This document shows positions 14,525 through 24,162 of a DNA stretch of 64,000 nt, in pieces. The position numbers and the translations under genes are program-made. Location: the NCBI GenBank assembly GCA_020635855.1, contig JACJYZ010000002.1, forward strand, positions 1,488,001 to 1,552,000. Direction: 5' to 3'. The notes beneath the pieces were generated by a model. That model did no database searches, was not told the DNA's origin, and was given only the letters and a program-made list of their open reading frames with translations. Source of the DNA: Flavobacteriales bacterium (GTDB lineage: Bacteria > Bacteroidota > Bacteroidia > JACJYZ01). Every line of letters begins with the position of its first letter. Position 1 is the first letter of the stretch.

Positions 14525-15397
14525 ATGATCACAGTTATGCAACACCAGATCACCGGAAGCGACGGGCGTCCCATGCTCTTGGATGTCACGTTCGGGTCCG
14601 CTCCGCATCCGCAGAAAGTGATTGTTTTTTGCCATGGTTTCAAAGGCTTCAAGGACTGGGGGCATTTTCCTCAGGTGGCCACTTATTTTGCCGGACAAGG
14701 ATTTGTGTTCGTGAAATTCAACTTTTCCCACAACGGCACTACTGTCAAGACGCCTACGTTGTTCTCCGACCCCGAGGCTTTTGGTCGCAACAACCTGTCG
14801 AGGGAGATGGAAGACCTGGGGTTGGTGACCGACTGGGTAACATCCGAACTTCCTAATATCATTCCATCCAATGTAGAACTGGATGCCCAAAGCGTCGGTT
14901 TGATGGGACATAGCAGGGGAGGTGGCATCGCTATTCTTCATGCAGCGGAAGACAAACGCATTGGAGCCCTGGCTACCTGGGCTGCCGTGAGTGACTTCGG
15001 ATCGCGTGTGGCTGCTTTTGACCTGCAGAAGCTGCAGAAAGATGGAATGGTACATGTGATGAACAGCCGTACCGGAGAACAATTGCCTCTTTACAAACAG
15101 TTCCTGGAAGATTACCTGGAGAACAGTGAAAGGTTTCGGATTGATGTGGCAGCTTCCGGCCTGAAAATTCCCGTGATGTTTGTGCATGGCACCGCCGACG
15201 AGTCTGTACCCTATTCAGAGATGGAAGCCCTCAGCCGTTGTTGTCGACACGCACAAACCCTGGCGATTCAGGGTGCGGATCATACATTCGGTGCATCTCA
15301 TCCGCTTCGGGGTAACAAGTGGCCAGGTGATACGGGCCAGGTGGTTCAGAAGACCGTTGCCTTCTTCGAGAAATGTATGGTGGGAGCGAAGGCCTGA
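14525..15397 (+). CDS. Alpha/beta hydrolase, dienelactone hydrolase/prolyl-oligopeptidase-like
   Basis: 290 residues from the ATG at 14525 (14537 also possible). The alpha/beta-hydrolase fold is clear: oxyanion strand VIVFCHGFKGFKDW (33-46), nucleophile S130 in G-H-S-R-G, acid D225 in HGTADESVP and base H253 in GADHTF. There is no signal peptide, so it is cytoplasmic. Substrates of this group include esters, lactones and peptides; the specific one cannot be told. It is transcribed divergently from the type B T9SS gene. A longer TTG start (14504) overlaps the promoter and is rejected. Confidence 0.85.
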   Translation: MITVMQHQITGSDGRPMLLDVTFGSAPHPQKVIVFCHGFKGFKDWGHFPQVATYFAGQGFVFVKFNFSHNGTTVKTPTLFSDPEAFGRNNLSREMEDLGLVTDWVTSELPNIIPSNVELDAQSVGLMGHSRGGGIAILHAAEDKRIGALATWAAVSDFGSRVAAFDLQKLQKDGMVHVMNSRTGEQLPLYKQFLEDYLENSERFRIDVAASGLKIPVMFVHGTADESVPYSEMEALSRCCRHAQTLAIQGADHTFGASHPLRGNKWPGDTGQVVQKTVAFFEKCMVGAKA

Positions 15398-15409
15398 CCT
15401 TCCTGTAAT

Positions 15410-17050
15410 CTATTCCTTCTTATTCTTATCCTTATCCCCTTCAGACAACCCTTGCAGGAAAGTGCTCACTTTTTCCTTCACATCCGTCATGTCGGTGTTG
15501 TAAGCCTGCGAACGTGACGGCTGCCCGGGGAAGTTCTCCACATGCAGTGTTTGTGTGGGGAAGGCAAACTGAACACCCAGTGTTTCGGCCAGTTTGATGG
15601 TTGCCAGCATGATCTCATGCCTTGCCTTCAACTCTTGCGGCCAGGTGGGTACATCAAAGAAAATATAAAACAGGATGTTCAGCGATGAACCGGCGAAGTC
15701 GTTGAGATGGATCTCGTAATAATCCTTCCTGGTATTCGGATGGCGTTTCACGATTTCCCTCAGGCCATCTACAAATGCTTCAATCAGTACGGGCGGGGTA
15801 TCGTACTGAACCCCCAGGTACGTCTTGAATCTTCGGTACACCCTGCGGCCCATGTTGTCAACGGTAGCGTCTGCAATTTTGCCGTTTGGAACATATACGA
15901 GCGAATTGGCAAAGGTGCGGATGCGGGTAGACCGGAAGCCGACCTCTTCCACGGTACCGTCGATGTTGTCGGATACAATCCAGTCACCGATCTGGAATGG
16001 CCGGTCCAGGAAAATCATGAGCGATCCGAACAGGTTCTTGATGGTGTCCTGTGCCGCCAGGGCGAAGGCAATGCCGCTGATTGTAAGTCCTGCCAACAAC
16101 GTGGTGACATTCACATTGAGTTGTTGAAGGATGAACAGTGAGCCGGTAATGATGATGAAGATCTTCAGCGACTTCTTGATCAAAGGGATGAGCTGGTCGT
16201 CGAGCGTGTTTTCCGTGCGTTCCGCCAATCGTTCGAAGTAAATCGCCACGAAGTCGATCATGCGGTAAAGGAACATGGTGCCGAACAGTGGTGTGAGTGC
16301 ATGAATCATCAACATCACATACCTGTTCATGTTGATCGGGAGCAGCAGCACCGGAACGAGTATGGTCAGCAACAGGGAAATCAGCAACAGGCTGAAAGGG
16401 CGCGCAGCTTTGAGCGCCACATCCACATCGGTTTCCTGGTGGTAAATACGTCTGGCTGCACGAACAAGCAAGCCACGGATCAGCAGGCTGAGCAGTTTGT
16501 GCATGACCACGCAAACCAGCACAATTATAAATATCCCGATGTATTGCCACACTTGTAATCCCAGGTAAAATTTCTGTCCGTAGGTCGGAAACAGGTTCAT
16601 CAGGAAGTCGGTTCCGAAAGGGAATACACGTTTGTGCAAAACGGGGATGACTTCAACGGTGCGCCTGCTGTAGTACCATTTTCCGTTCACCCTTTCAACA
16701 AAAATATCAGGGAATTCAGGGAACAATATGTATCTGTGCAGGCCGGATATGGAATCTTCGTAGTTGGGGTCATTGGGTATCCGGGCCTTGTCGATCCAAA
16801 GACCTTCGCCATCCAATACCTGTTTTAGTTTCACGGCCAGTTTGGCGGCATCTTCACCGGGTTCCGTCAGCAGTGCACGACCCGCTGCTTCCGGCTGATA
16901 TTGGTCGGGTTGCAGGTTGCTGATATGATACATGATGGTTTGGTAGGGAGACGCCAGGTTTGCCTGCGTTGGGTTTTGTGCGCCCCCCGCCGCTGTCAGA
17001 AAAATAAGGAAGAGGCTTATCAGCCAAAGATGTCTTCTTGCCGCGATCAT
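15410..17050 (-). CDS. MscS-family mechanosensitive ion channel
   Basis: 546 residues from the ATG at 17048-17050, chosen because a signal peptide follows at once (MIAARRHLWLISLFLIFLTA) and a TAnnTTTG element ends 4 nt upstream. A periplasmic domain of ~150 residues is followed by about five transmembrane helices. The last is the MscS pore helix (VNVTTLLAGLTISGIAFALA, Gly/Ala-rich), then the beta domain AAQDTIKNLFGSLMIFLDRPF and the cytoplasmic cage. MscS channels release solutes on hypo-osmotic shock; those with extra periplasmic domains may have further roles. The C-terminus is charged and variable. Confidence 0.9.
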   Translation of the reverse strand: MIAARRHLWLISLFLIFLTAAGGAQNPTQANLASPYQTIMYHISNLQPDQYQPEAAGRALLTEPGEDAAKLAVKLKQVLDGEGLWIDKARIPNDPNYEDSISGLHRYILFPEFPDIFVERVNGKWYYSRRTVEVIPVLHKRVFPFGTDFLMNLFPTYGQKFYLGLQVWQYIGIFIIVLVCVVMHKLLSLLIRGLLVRAARRIYHQETDVDVALKAARPFSLLLISLLLTILVPVLLLPINMNRYVMLMIHALTPLFGTMFLYRMIDFVAIYFERLAERTENTLDDQLIPLIKKSLKIFIIITGSLFILQQLNVNVTTLLAGLTISGIAFALAAQDTIKNLFGSLMIFLDRPFQIGDWIVSDNIDGTVEEVGFRSTRIRTFANSLVYVPNGKIADATVDNMGRRVYRRFKTYLGVQYDTPPVLIEAFVDGLREIVKRHPNTRKDYYEIHLNDFAGSSLNILFYIFFDVPTWPQELKARHEIMLATIKLAETLGVQFAFPTQTLHVENFPGQPSRSQAYNTDMTDVKEKVSTFLQGLSEGDKDKNKKE

Positions 17051-17054
17051 GGCG

Positions 17055-17062
17055 CAAATGTA
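17055..17062 (-). promoter_or_regulatory. -7 element TACATTTG for the mscS-like gene
   Basis: TACATTTG on the minus strand, 4 nt before the ATG: the same near-leaderless layout as at 14513 and 61748. Confidence 0.5.
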
Positions 17063-17184
17063 AATGTTTTCAAAAAAATCCGGTGCGGTGGTGGCACCGA
17101 CCCTTTGTGGTTTCGTCGACAGTTTTATAACTTTACTCGTGAACTGATGTGTATTCATTTTAATGTTTCTTTGATCTCCTGCCC

Positions 17185-18132
17185 ATGAATAAGATCTACC
17201 CGCTTTCAGGCTTTGCCATGTTCTTCGGTTGTTTCACCCTGTATGCCCAGGTGCCGCCTCCTACGCCGGAAATTTGTGTGGTAACCACCAACGATACCAT
17301 CAACAAACACGTGATCGTTTGGGAGAAAACGCCGGGAGACAACATCGCCTTCTACAAAATGTTCCGCGAAAATTCCCTCGGTGGTTTTGATGTGCTGGAC
17401 ACCGTTTACCGGGAAGGCCCCAGTGAGTATATCGTACAGGATTCCGATCCGCAGAAGACCCTGCCTTCAACCTATGAGATCTCCGGTGTGGATTCGAATG
17501 GCGTGGAATCGGGCATGAGCGCACCGCATACCCCCATCGGCCTTACGGCCACCATCAATCAAACCACCTATGCCGTGCACTGCTCGTGGACCCAATACGG
17601 TGGCGTAACACCTTTGAAGTTGCGGGCCTGGGAAGGGTCAACGTTGAGTGCCATGCACCTCACAATGGATTCCATCAGCAGGAGCGATTCCTGGTGGGAA
17701 GACATCACCCTGGATATGGCGGCAGATACCCTCTACTATATGGTCGAGGCCATGTTGCCATCAACCTGTACGGTGGGTATCGGAAAAGTGAGTACCAAGA
17801 ACTATAACTCTACCAGGTCCAATAAAACAGGTATTCCGCCGCCGCCCGTAGACCCGCTGAGTGTTGCGGAAGTATCGCTGGATCAGGGTATGCGTCTCTT
17901 TCCAAATCCTACCACCACCGGTTCGTGGAGTCTCCGGTTGCTCAATCCCGCATATCAACCCGCCGCCATTTGGCTGGTAGATGCCAGTGGCCGTATCGTG
18001 GATGTGATTGACCATCCTCAGCAAGCCACACATCAAACCTATCCGTTGCCCGGGGATGTGGCTGCAGGTATGTACAAGGTGGTATTGCATACCCTGAAAG
18101 GACCGGTTTCTCTATCGCTGCAGATCAGATAA
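17185..18132 (+). CDS. Secreted protein with fibronectin III-like modules and T9SS type A sorting domain
   Basis: 315 residues. The signal peptide is about 1-21 (ending LYAQVPPP). Two fibronectin-III-like beta modules follow (about 25-110 and 112-205, e.g. HVIVWEKTPGDNIAFYKMFR). The C-terminal ~75 residues are a type A Por secretion tail (MRLFPNPTTTGSWSLRLL ... VAAGMYKVVLHT). It is predicted to be exported through the T9SS and anchored on the cell surface. No catalytic signature is visible, so it may be an adhesin or structural protein. It stands alone between the MscS-like gene (divergent) and the SpoIIE-type sensor. Confidence 0.85.
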   Translation: MNKIYPLSGFAMFFGCFTLYAQVPPPTPEICVVTTNDTINKHVIVWEKTPGDNIAFYKMFRENSLGGFDVLDTVYREGPSEYIVQDSDPQKTLPSTYEISGVDSNGVESGMSAPHTPIGLTATINQTTYAVHCSWTQYGGVTPLKLRAWEGSTLSAMHLTMDSISRSDSWWEDITLDMAADTLYYMVEAMLPSTCTVGIGKVSTKNYNSTRSNKTGIPPPPVDPLSVAEVSLDQGMRLFPNPTTTGSWSLRLLNPAYQPAAIWLVDASGRIVDVIDHPQQATHQTYPLPGDVAAGMYKVVLHTLKGPVSLSLQIR

Positions 18133-18196
18133 TAGGGTGCCATTTAATCCGTAGGAAGGATTTGATTTCACACATATCAGGTAACCTGCATTTATT

Positions 18197-18204
18197 TACA
18201 TTTG
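18197..18204 (+). promoter_or_regulatory. -7 element TACATTTG for the SpoIIE-type sensor gene
   Basis: An exact TAnnTTTG match ending 5 nt before the ATG at 18210. It supports that start over the TTG at 18162 and predicts a leaderless mRNA. Confidence 0.5.
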
Positions 18205-18209
18205 CTTGT

Positions 18210-21200
18210 ATGGAGAGGGTGTTGATGGCTACAAGAAAATCATGTCTTCGCGTCCGGTTCATGCTGGTACTTGGCATGATCGGTTGTGTGTTTCCCGCAC
18301 GTGCGCAGTTCGACCGTGAATCGGTGCTGCGCATTTCCAATTATTCCCCCCAACTCGTGGATATTGATACGGTAAATGGTATCAAGACCATCTATGATGC
18401 ACAGGAACAGAACTTCGGAATTGCGCAGGACAAACGCGGCCTGATGTATTTCGCCAACAACGAAGGTGTGCTTGAGTATGACGGTGCACGCTGGAACAAG
18501 ATTGTTGTGGGTTCTGATCTTCAGGTGTTTTCTGTGGGACGTGGAAAAGATGGACAGATCTATGTGGGGTCCAAGAGTGAACTGGGCTTTCTGAAGCCCG
18601 ATGCCGACGGACAGCTCAGGTATGAGTCACTGCTCCGGTACGTCCCCGAAGAAGAACGAGACTTTAATGAAGTATGGCGGGTGTTGCTGTGTTCAGCAGG
18701 TGTGATCTTCCAGTCACCGGAAAAAATATTCCTTTGGAACGGACATGACATGAAGGTGTGGAATGCGGCAACAGGGTTTTACAAAGCATTTGTATATGGG
18801 AATGAGGTGTACGTGATTCAACACGACATGGGGGTTTTTGTGCTGCACGGGGATGTGCTTAAACCCCTGTGGCATGATGCACGCTTTGATCATTCCCTGG
18901 AATCCCTGGCACCTTATGATAGCAACCACATGTTGCTGGCTACCAAGAATTCTGAATTTTTCCTGGTTAACACACAGGATTCTTCCGTTGCTCCCTTTCC
19001 TTGCCAGGCATCCGAAGCACTGCGCATGAGCCGGGTGTATAACATTCTGCCGCTGGGAGATCGTTATTTCTCCGTCGGAACCTTTGGAGACGGGTTGGTG
19101 ATCATCAACCGAAAGGGAGAAGTGCTCACTTCCATTAACAAAAGTATCGGCCTCCAGGATCAGCTGATTTACGCCCAATACCTCGATGATTCAAACAACC
19201 TGTGGCTGGCTCTTTCCAAAGGCATTGCCCGGGTGGATATTCATGACCCCATATCTTTCTTCAATGACAGGAACGGACTCCAGGGGGCGGTGCAAAGCAT
19301 TGGCCGGTTCAGGGGGCAGTTATATGTGGGTACACTTTACGGATTGTATGTGCTCAATGGTCAGGATGACCTGAGCATGCTCGATCAGGAAGAAGCCCAG
19401 GCCCATTTTTCGCCGGTGAATGAGGTGATCAACGAATGCTGGGGGTTGCTGCCGGTTCATCGTGGCAAACAAAGCGTGATGCTGATGGCCATGAACAACG
19501 ATGTACTGCAGATGGATGCAAATGGCGACGTGGACTCCATTCTTCGTGTGGAGCCTTATGTGCTGTACCCGTCGAGAACGGATAGCAATCGCGTGTATCT
19601 CGGTTTGACCAAGGGATTGCAATCCATTTACCTGACCTCAAACGGATGGAAAGATGAAGGCCAGGTTCCCGGCATCGATCAGGTGGTGTTTAGTGTGAAT
19701 GAAGATGCGGATGGAAACCTGTGGCTGGGTACCATGAGAGAGGGGGTGATCCGCATATCGGACATACGGTTCGGACAAAAGGGAATGGACCATCCGACCA
19801 TTACACGGTTCGGGCATAAAAGCGGACTTGAATACGAAGATGAACCCATCCTGGTGGAACAGATCGGCAAGCGATTGTACTTCGCCAGCTATTCAGGTGT
19901 GTTCGAGTTCAACCCACACAACAATACCTTTGAACGTTCGCTGGTACTTGGTCCCTGGTTCTACAAGCCCGAAAACGGAGACACCCTGGGCATCCACCGG
20001 ATGAAGGAAGGGCCGAACGGAGATGTATGGGTGGTGGGGGTGCACAAGAACCGGGAAAAGATCGAAGTGGGGTATGTGATTCCCAGGAATGGTAAAAATG
20101 CAAAATGGATCAAAGGGCCTTTTTCCACCATATCCAACAAGATCATTCATTCTATTTTTCACGACCCGCATGGTGTGACCTGGCTGGGCGGGGTAGAAGG
20201 TCTTTTCAGGTATGATGCCAAGATGGAGAAGGACTATCAGAAGCCTTATCCTGCTATGATCAGACGGGTGTCCATGGTCAAAGGAAAGGATGTTTTCCTG
20301 GGAACCAACTACGATGAAAACGGAGAACTGGTGAATGTGCAAACTGAAAGCATGATCCCTGTGATCCCGTTCGGTGAAAATGCTTTGAAGTTTGAATTTG
20401 CTGCCCCCCAATACGGACAGGAGGAAGGCGTGGTGTACCAATACCTCCTGACCGGTGCGGATAAAGGTTGGTCTGATTGGGGGCAGGAATCCCACAAGGA
20501 ATACAGCTATATCGGTGAAGGGACACACCGTTTCCGTGTCAGGGCCAAGAACATTTACGGCGTGGTGAGTGAAGAAGCTGTGTATGAGTTTGTGGTACTG
20601 CCTCCCTGGTACCGCACTTTCTGGGCTTACATTGCCTACGTTTTGGCATTTGCAACCTTTGTGTACGGTGCGGTAACCATCTCCACAAAAAGCCTTCGCA
20701 ATGTGATCCGCGAACGTACCATGGAGGTGGTGAAGCAAAAAGAACTGGTGGAAGAAAAGAACCGTGACATCCTCGACAGCATCCGTTATGCCAAGCGGAT
20801 ACAGGAAGCCATTCTTCCACCCAACGATTCGGTGAAGCAGCTGCTGCCCGATTCTTTCGTGTTGTACAAACCCAAGGACATCGTCAGTGGTGATTTCTAC
20901 TACATCCGTGGACAGGCGGATGAAAAAGGTGATGAGAAAGTGATCTTTGCCGCGGTGGATTGTACAGGCCATGGTGTTCCTGGCGCTTTCATGAGCATCG
21001 TGGGACACAACAGCCTCAACCAGGCCGTTACGGTCAAAGGCATGACCCGTCCGGGAGAAGTGCTGAACTACATCAACCACCTCATGACAGAATCACTCGG
21101 TCAGGAAAGAAGCAACTCCACCGTTCACGATGGAATGGATATCGCCCTGTGCAGCCTGGACCGGAAGAGGATGAAGCTGCAGTATGCCGGTGCTTTCAAT

Positions 21201-21536
21201 CCCCTCTATATCATCCGGAAAGGAAAACTGATAGAGACCAAAGCAGACAAACACCCTGTGGGCGGATATAAGGATGATGAAGCCATGCATTTCACAAACC
21301 ACGAATTCGACCTGCTGCGCGGTGATTGCATCTATGTGTTTTCAGATGGATTTGCAGATCAGTTCGGAGGCCCGGAAGGCAAGAAGTTCAAATATCAAAC
21401 CTTCAGAAACCTCCTGATCAGTATTCATGAAACAGCAATGAACGCCCAGGGAGCATACCTGGATCAAACCCTGACCGCATGGATGTCAGGCTATGAGCAG
21501 GTGGATGATATTTGTGTAATCGGCGTTCGTGTTTGA
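18210..21536 (+). CDS. Propeller/Y_Y_Y sensor with SpoIIE-type PP2C phosphatase
   Basis: 1108 residues. A signal anchor (about 12-32) is followed by a large periplasmic beta-propeller of two-component-regulator repeats (e.g. NFGIAQDKRGLMYFANNEGVLEYDG; GNLWLGTMREGVIRI; GVTWLGGVEGLFRYD, about 50-680). Next come a Y_Y_Y domain (about 715-795, KEYSYIGEGTHRFRVRAKN), one transmembrane helix (about 805-825), a short coiled coil (VVKQKELVEEKNRDI) and a cytoplasmic SpoIIE phosphatase. The metal-binding aspartates are seen in IVSGDFYY, AVDCTGHGVPGAFMS and FSDGFADQFGG. There is no histidine kinase: the output is dephosphorylation of a Ser/Thr-phosphorylated partner, typically an anti-sigma antagonist. 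No such partner is adjacent. Confidence 0.9.
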   Translation: MERVLMATRKSCLRVRFMLVLGMIGCVFPARAQFDRESVLRISNYSPQLVDIDTVNGIKTIYDAQEQNFGIAQDKRGLMYFANNEGVLEYDGARWNKIVVGSDLQVFSVGRGKDGQIYVGSKSELGFLKPDADGQLRYESLLRYVPEEERDFNEVWRVLLCSAGVIFQSPEKIFLWNGHDMKVWNAATGFYKAFVYGNEVYVIQHDMGVFVLHGDVLKPLWHDARFDHSLESLAPYDSNHMLLATKNSEFFLVNTQDSSVAPFPCQASEALRMSRVYNILPLGDRYFSVGTFGDGLVIINRKGEVLTSINKSIGLQDQLIYAQYLDDSNNLWLALSKGIARVDIHDPISFFNDRNGLQGAVQSIGRFRGQLYVGTLYGLYVLNGQDDLSMLDQEEAQAHFSPVNEVINECWGLLPVHRGKQSVMLMAMNNDVLQMDANGDVDSILRVEPYVLYPSRTDSNRVYLGLTKGLQSIYLTSNGWKDEGQVPGIDQVVFSVNEDADGNLWLGTMREGVIRISDIRFGQKGMDHPTITRFGHKSGLEYEDEPILVEQIGKRLYFASYSGVFEFNPHNNTFERSLVLGPWFYKPENGDTLGIHRMKEGPNGDVWVVGVHKNREKIEVGYVIPRNGKNAKWIKGPFSTISNKIIHSIFHDPHGVTWLGGVEGLFRYDAKMEKDYQKPYPAMIRRVSMVKGKDVFLGTNYDENGELVNVQTESMIPVIPFGENALKFEFAAPQYGQEEGVVYQYLLTGADKGWSDWGQESHKEYSYIGEGTHRFRVRAKNIYGVVSEEAVYEFVVLPPWYRTFWAYIAYVLAFATFVYGAVTISTKSLRNVIRERTMEVVKQKELVEEKNRDILDSIRYAKRIQEAILPPNDSVKQLLPDSFVLYKPKDIVSGDFYYIRGQADEKGDEKVIFAAVDCTGHGVPGAFMSIVGHNSLNQAVTVKGMTRPGEVLNYINHLMTESLGQERSNSTVHDGMDIALCSLDRKRMKLQYAGAFNPLYIIRKGKLIETKADKHPVGGYKDDEAMHFTNHEFDLLRGDCIYVFSDGFADQFGGPEGKKFKYQTFRNLLISIHETAMNAQGAYLDQTLTAWMSGYEQVDDICVIGVRV

Positions 21537-21553
21537 ATACACCTTCTTTTATC

Positions 21554-23467
21554 ATGCAGAAACGTGCTTTTCTGGTGTTGGGATTGATTGCCATGTTGGC
21601 TTATCTGCCCACCCTATGGAATGGTTATGCATTGGATGATTTCCTGTTTGTTGTTCATAACACGGATGTACAGCAGGGGTGGAGCGCAATTCCCACCATC
21701 CTTACCACCAATTTTAGTCATGGAGCAGACGGTTTCAATGACGGACTCTACCGGCCGATAGCGCCTGTAACCTGGGCCATTGAGCATGCATTAACGGGTG
21801 ATGTGCCTTTTGTCGGCCACCTTTTGAATGTGCTGTTGTTCGGTTTGTGTACCGCACAATTGTTCCTGTTTCTTAAAGATTGGCTGGGAGTGCATCAACG
21901 GTTGTTGCCGTATGCGGCTGTTCTGATTTTTGCCCTGCATCCGATTCACACGGAGGCCGTGGCCAATATCAAGGGGCGGGATGAGATCCTGGCATTGTTG
22001 TTTGTTGTATTGGCTGCCCGGCAAATGTTGCGATATCACCGACACGGAGGCATAAAGCATTTGCTGTATTCGGCGTGCTGGTTTGTGTGTGCATTCCTGT
22101 CGAAAGAAAGCGCACTCACTGCGGTGGTCACTCTTCCGGTGCTGATGTGGGGTACACCCGGATTGATAACGGGGAGGAAAAAGATCGTCTTTTCATGGAT
22201 GGCGTTGGGTATTGCCGGAGTGGCTCTGTATGCATGGCGCACCCATGTGATTCATGGCATGGATCGCCCTCTGGACGCAGGCCTCAACAGTCTGCTGAAC
22301 AATTCAATTGCGGGAAAGAATTCCATGTTCGATCGGTTGCCGTCCGCTGCCTGGCTCCAACTCCTGTACTTCCGGAAGATGATCTGGCCGGTGTCACTGA
22401 GTCATGATTACTCCTACAATGCCATTCCGGCACTGGGGTGGACAGATGCAAAGGCATGGATTGGCTTGTTGTTTACAGGAACAGCGCTTGTTTTGTCTTG
22501 CCTTGGTGCAAGGAGAAAAGGAGTATGGGGAACTGCCGCCTTGTTCTATTTTGTATCACTTGCCGTAGTGGGAAATCTGTTTATGCTGATCGGTGCCACA
22601 TTTGCTGAAAGGTTTCTGTTTATGCCTTCCCTGGGATTTTCCGTGGCTGCCGGCTATGCGATCCTTCATATCGGCAGGAAGGTGGATATGCAACTCCGGG
22701 ATATCAGATCGGTTTTTCAATGTGCCCCTCTGAAGGCATGGTTGTTTTCCATCCTGCTTTTGTCAGCAACTGTGATGACAATGATGAGATGTATGGAATG
22801 GAAGAACAACATGTCTTTGTTCTCTGCGGACGTTGTGAAGCAACCGAACAGCGCGCGCATTCAATACAATTATGGTACTGAGTGCTACAGGCTCGCCGCA
22901 AAGGGAGATGCAAACTTTGTCAGGCCTGCGATACAACATCTTGCACGTGCCGTAACCATTTACCCAGCATACCTTGATGGATGGTCGAACCTCGGACTGG
23001 CCTATTCGCTGGTACCGGCTCATGACTCGGCAATTGCATGTTTCAGGCAGGCCATACGTATTGATCCGAGGTATCAGAAAGCCCATTATAACATGGGGTT
23101 GATAGCCTTTCAGGCAAAGGACTACCGTCAGGCGCTGGAAGGTTTCCTTGGGTACAACAAGAAGGCAGATGATGCCGCTGTTATGCACTACATCGGGTTG
23201 AGTTACGGATACCTCGGGCAGGTGCAGGAAGGACTTCCGTATCTGCTTCGTGCGGCAGAGCTGTCACCGCAAAACGGTTTGGTCATGAAAGACATCGGCG
23301 TGGCCTATGGATACATGAAAGAATACGAGGCTTCCCTGGCTTATTCGAGGAAAGCCCTGGAGTTGACGCCGGATGATCGGGCCATATATGCAAACATGGC
23401 CCTGACATACAGGGCCATGGGGGATGAGGGGAATTACCAGCGCTACATGCAGATGTCGCGCAAATGA
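21554..23467 (+). CDS. TMTC-like polytopic membrane protein with TPR repeats
   Basis: 637 residues from the ATG at 21554; an upstream in-frame start would overlap the previous gene. About ten transmembrane helices (residues 5-400) begin with LAYLPTLWNGYALDDF, a GT-C glycosyltransferase-like opening with an Asp pair in the first loop. HPIHTEAVANIKGRDEIL, the next loop, is typical of the TMTC/O-mannosyltransferase-like family. The C-terminal ~220 residues form about five to six tetratricopeptide repeats (e.g. WSNLGLAYSLVPAHDSAIACFRQA). It is likely a lipid-linked-sugar transferase or protein O-glycosylation factor in the inner membrane. The activity has not been shown for bacterial members. Confidence 0.8.
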   Translation: MQKRAFLVLGLIAMLAYLPTLWNGYALDDFLFVVHNTDVQQGWSAIPTILTTNFSHGADGFNDGLYRPIAPVTWAIEHALTGDVPFVGHLLNVLLFGLCTAQLFLFLKDWLGVHQRLLPYAAVLIFALHPIHTEAVANIKGRDEILALLFVVLAARQMLRYHRHGGIKHLLYSACWFVCAFLSKESALTAVVTLPVLMWGTPGLITGRKKIVFSWMALGIAGVALYAWRTHVIHGMDRPLDAGLNSLLNNSIAGKNSMFDRLPSAAWLQLLYFRKMIWPVSLSHDYSYNAIPALGWTDAKAWIGLLFTGTALVLSCLGARRKGVWGTAALFYFVSLAVVGNLFMLIGATFAERFLFMPSLGFSVAAGYAILHIGRKVDMQLRDIRSVFQCAPLKAWLFSILLLSATVMTMMRCMEWKNNMSLFSADVVKQPNSARIQYNYGTECYRLAAKGDANFVRPAIQHLARAVTIYPAYLDGWSNLGLAYSLVPAHDSAIACFRQAIRIDPRYQKAHYNMGLIAFQAKDYRQALEGFLGYNKKADDAAVMHYIGLSYGYLGQVQEGLPYLLRAAELSPQNGLVMKDIGVAYGYMKEYEASLAYSRKALELTPDDRAIYANMALTYRAMGDEGNYQRYMQMSRK

Positions 23468-23469
23468 AC

Positions 23470-24135
23470 CTATTCGGTCAGGTCGGTAACATCGTAATCC
23501 GGATGGGCTTTGGGATCGAACATGAACTTGCTGTCGGGTACGTTCTGATTCGACTTCATGTCTTTCAGTTCATAGATGTATGAACTACCGTCTTTTCCGA
23601 AGAAATAGGCTTTCACGACACGTTTCTTCGCACCGTCAATGCTGAGTCGTACCCTTGAGAAACTTTTGTCGCCGTTCTTCGGTACCAGGTCGATGAGGTC
23701 TACATCCACATTGCCTTCCTTCGCTTTTTTGATGTAGCGGAACTTCCATCCTTCTTCATACGTCTTGAACATGTCTGCCGGACTGAATGCGTCCTTATCG
23801 GGCAGGCTTTTTGTCACTTCTTCATCGGTGGGCATGATGGTCCACATATGCTTTCCATCAAAAATAATTTCACGGCCGGCGATTTTCAGGTTGTATTTGC
23901 TGCCTTTGATGATGATCTCCCCGTCCTGGGAGTCATGTATGTCGCTTTCCTTGTTCTCGAGTGTGTAGGTGAAGTGTGCGCTGATGTCTGTATAGGCGCT
24001 GGTTTGCGCGCTCACTTCGTCGAGGATCTTTTTTGCTTTTGGGTCCCGTACGTCGCCGTCGTCCTGTGCTTGAGCAAGGGAAAACAGTCCTGTGAGAATA
24101 GCGGTGGCACTGAGTGTGATGATCTTGTTGTTCAT
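23470..24135 (-). CDS. lolA: Outer-membrane lipoprotein carrier LolA
   Basis: 221 residues with a signal peptide (about 1-23, ending LAQAQ). The LolA fold is recognisable: an opening helix KAKKILDEVSAQTSAYTDI, then the half-barrel strands SAHFTYTLENKE, GEIIIKGSKYNLKIAGREIIFDGKHMWT (split here by turns) and a FSRVRLSIDG segment. LolA ferries lipoproteins across the periplasm from the LolCDE exporter to the outer membrane. It follows ftsK by 27 nt, an arrangement common in Bacteroidota, and ends 2 nt from the convergent TMTC-like gene. LolD is encoded elsewhere in this window (48.6 kb). Confidence 0.85.
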   Translation of the reverse strand: MNNKIITLSATAILTGLFSLAQAQDDGDVRDPKAKKILDEVSAQTSAYTDISAHFTYTLENKESDIHDSQDGEIIIKGSKYNLKIAGREIIFDGKHMWTIMPTDEEVTKSLPDKDAFSPADMFKTYEEGWKFRYIKKAKEGNVDVDLIDLVPKNGDKSFSRVRLSIDGAKKRVVKAYFFGKDGSSYIYELKDMKSNQNVPDSKFMFDPKAHPDYDVTDLTE

Positions 24136-24162
24136 GATAATCTGATTTGCGAGGGAGGCTTC

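Noticed and set aside
17051..17158. Longer start for the MscS-like channel
   Set aside because: It would place 36 non-conserved residues before a clear signal peptide and would include the promoter.
19893..21080. 395-codon open frame antisense to the SpoIIE-type sensor
   Set aside because: It lies wholly inside the phosphatase and Y_Y_Y coding region, with no domain or signal of its own.
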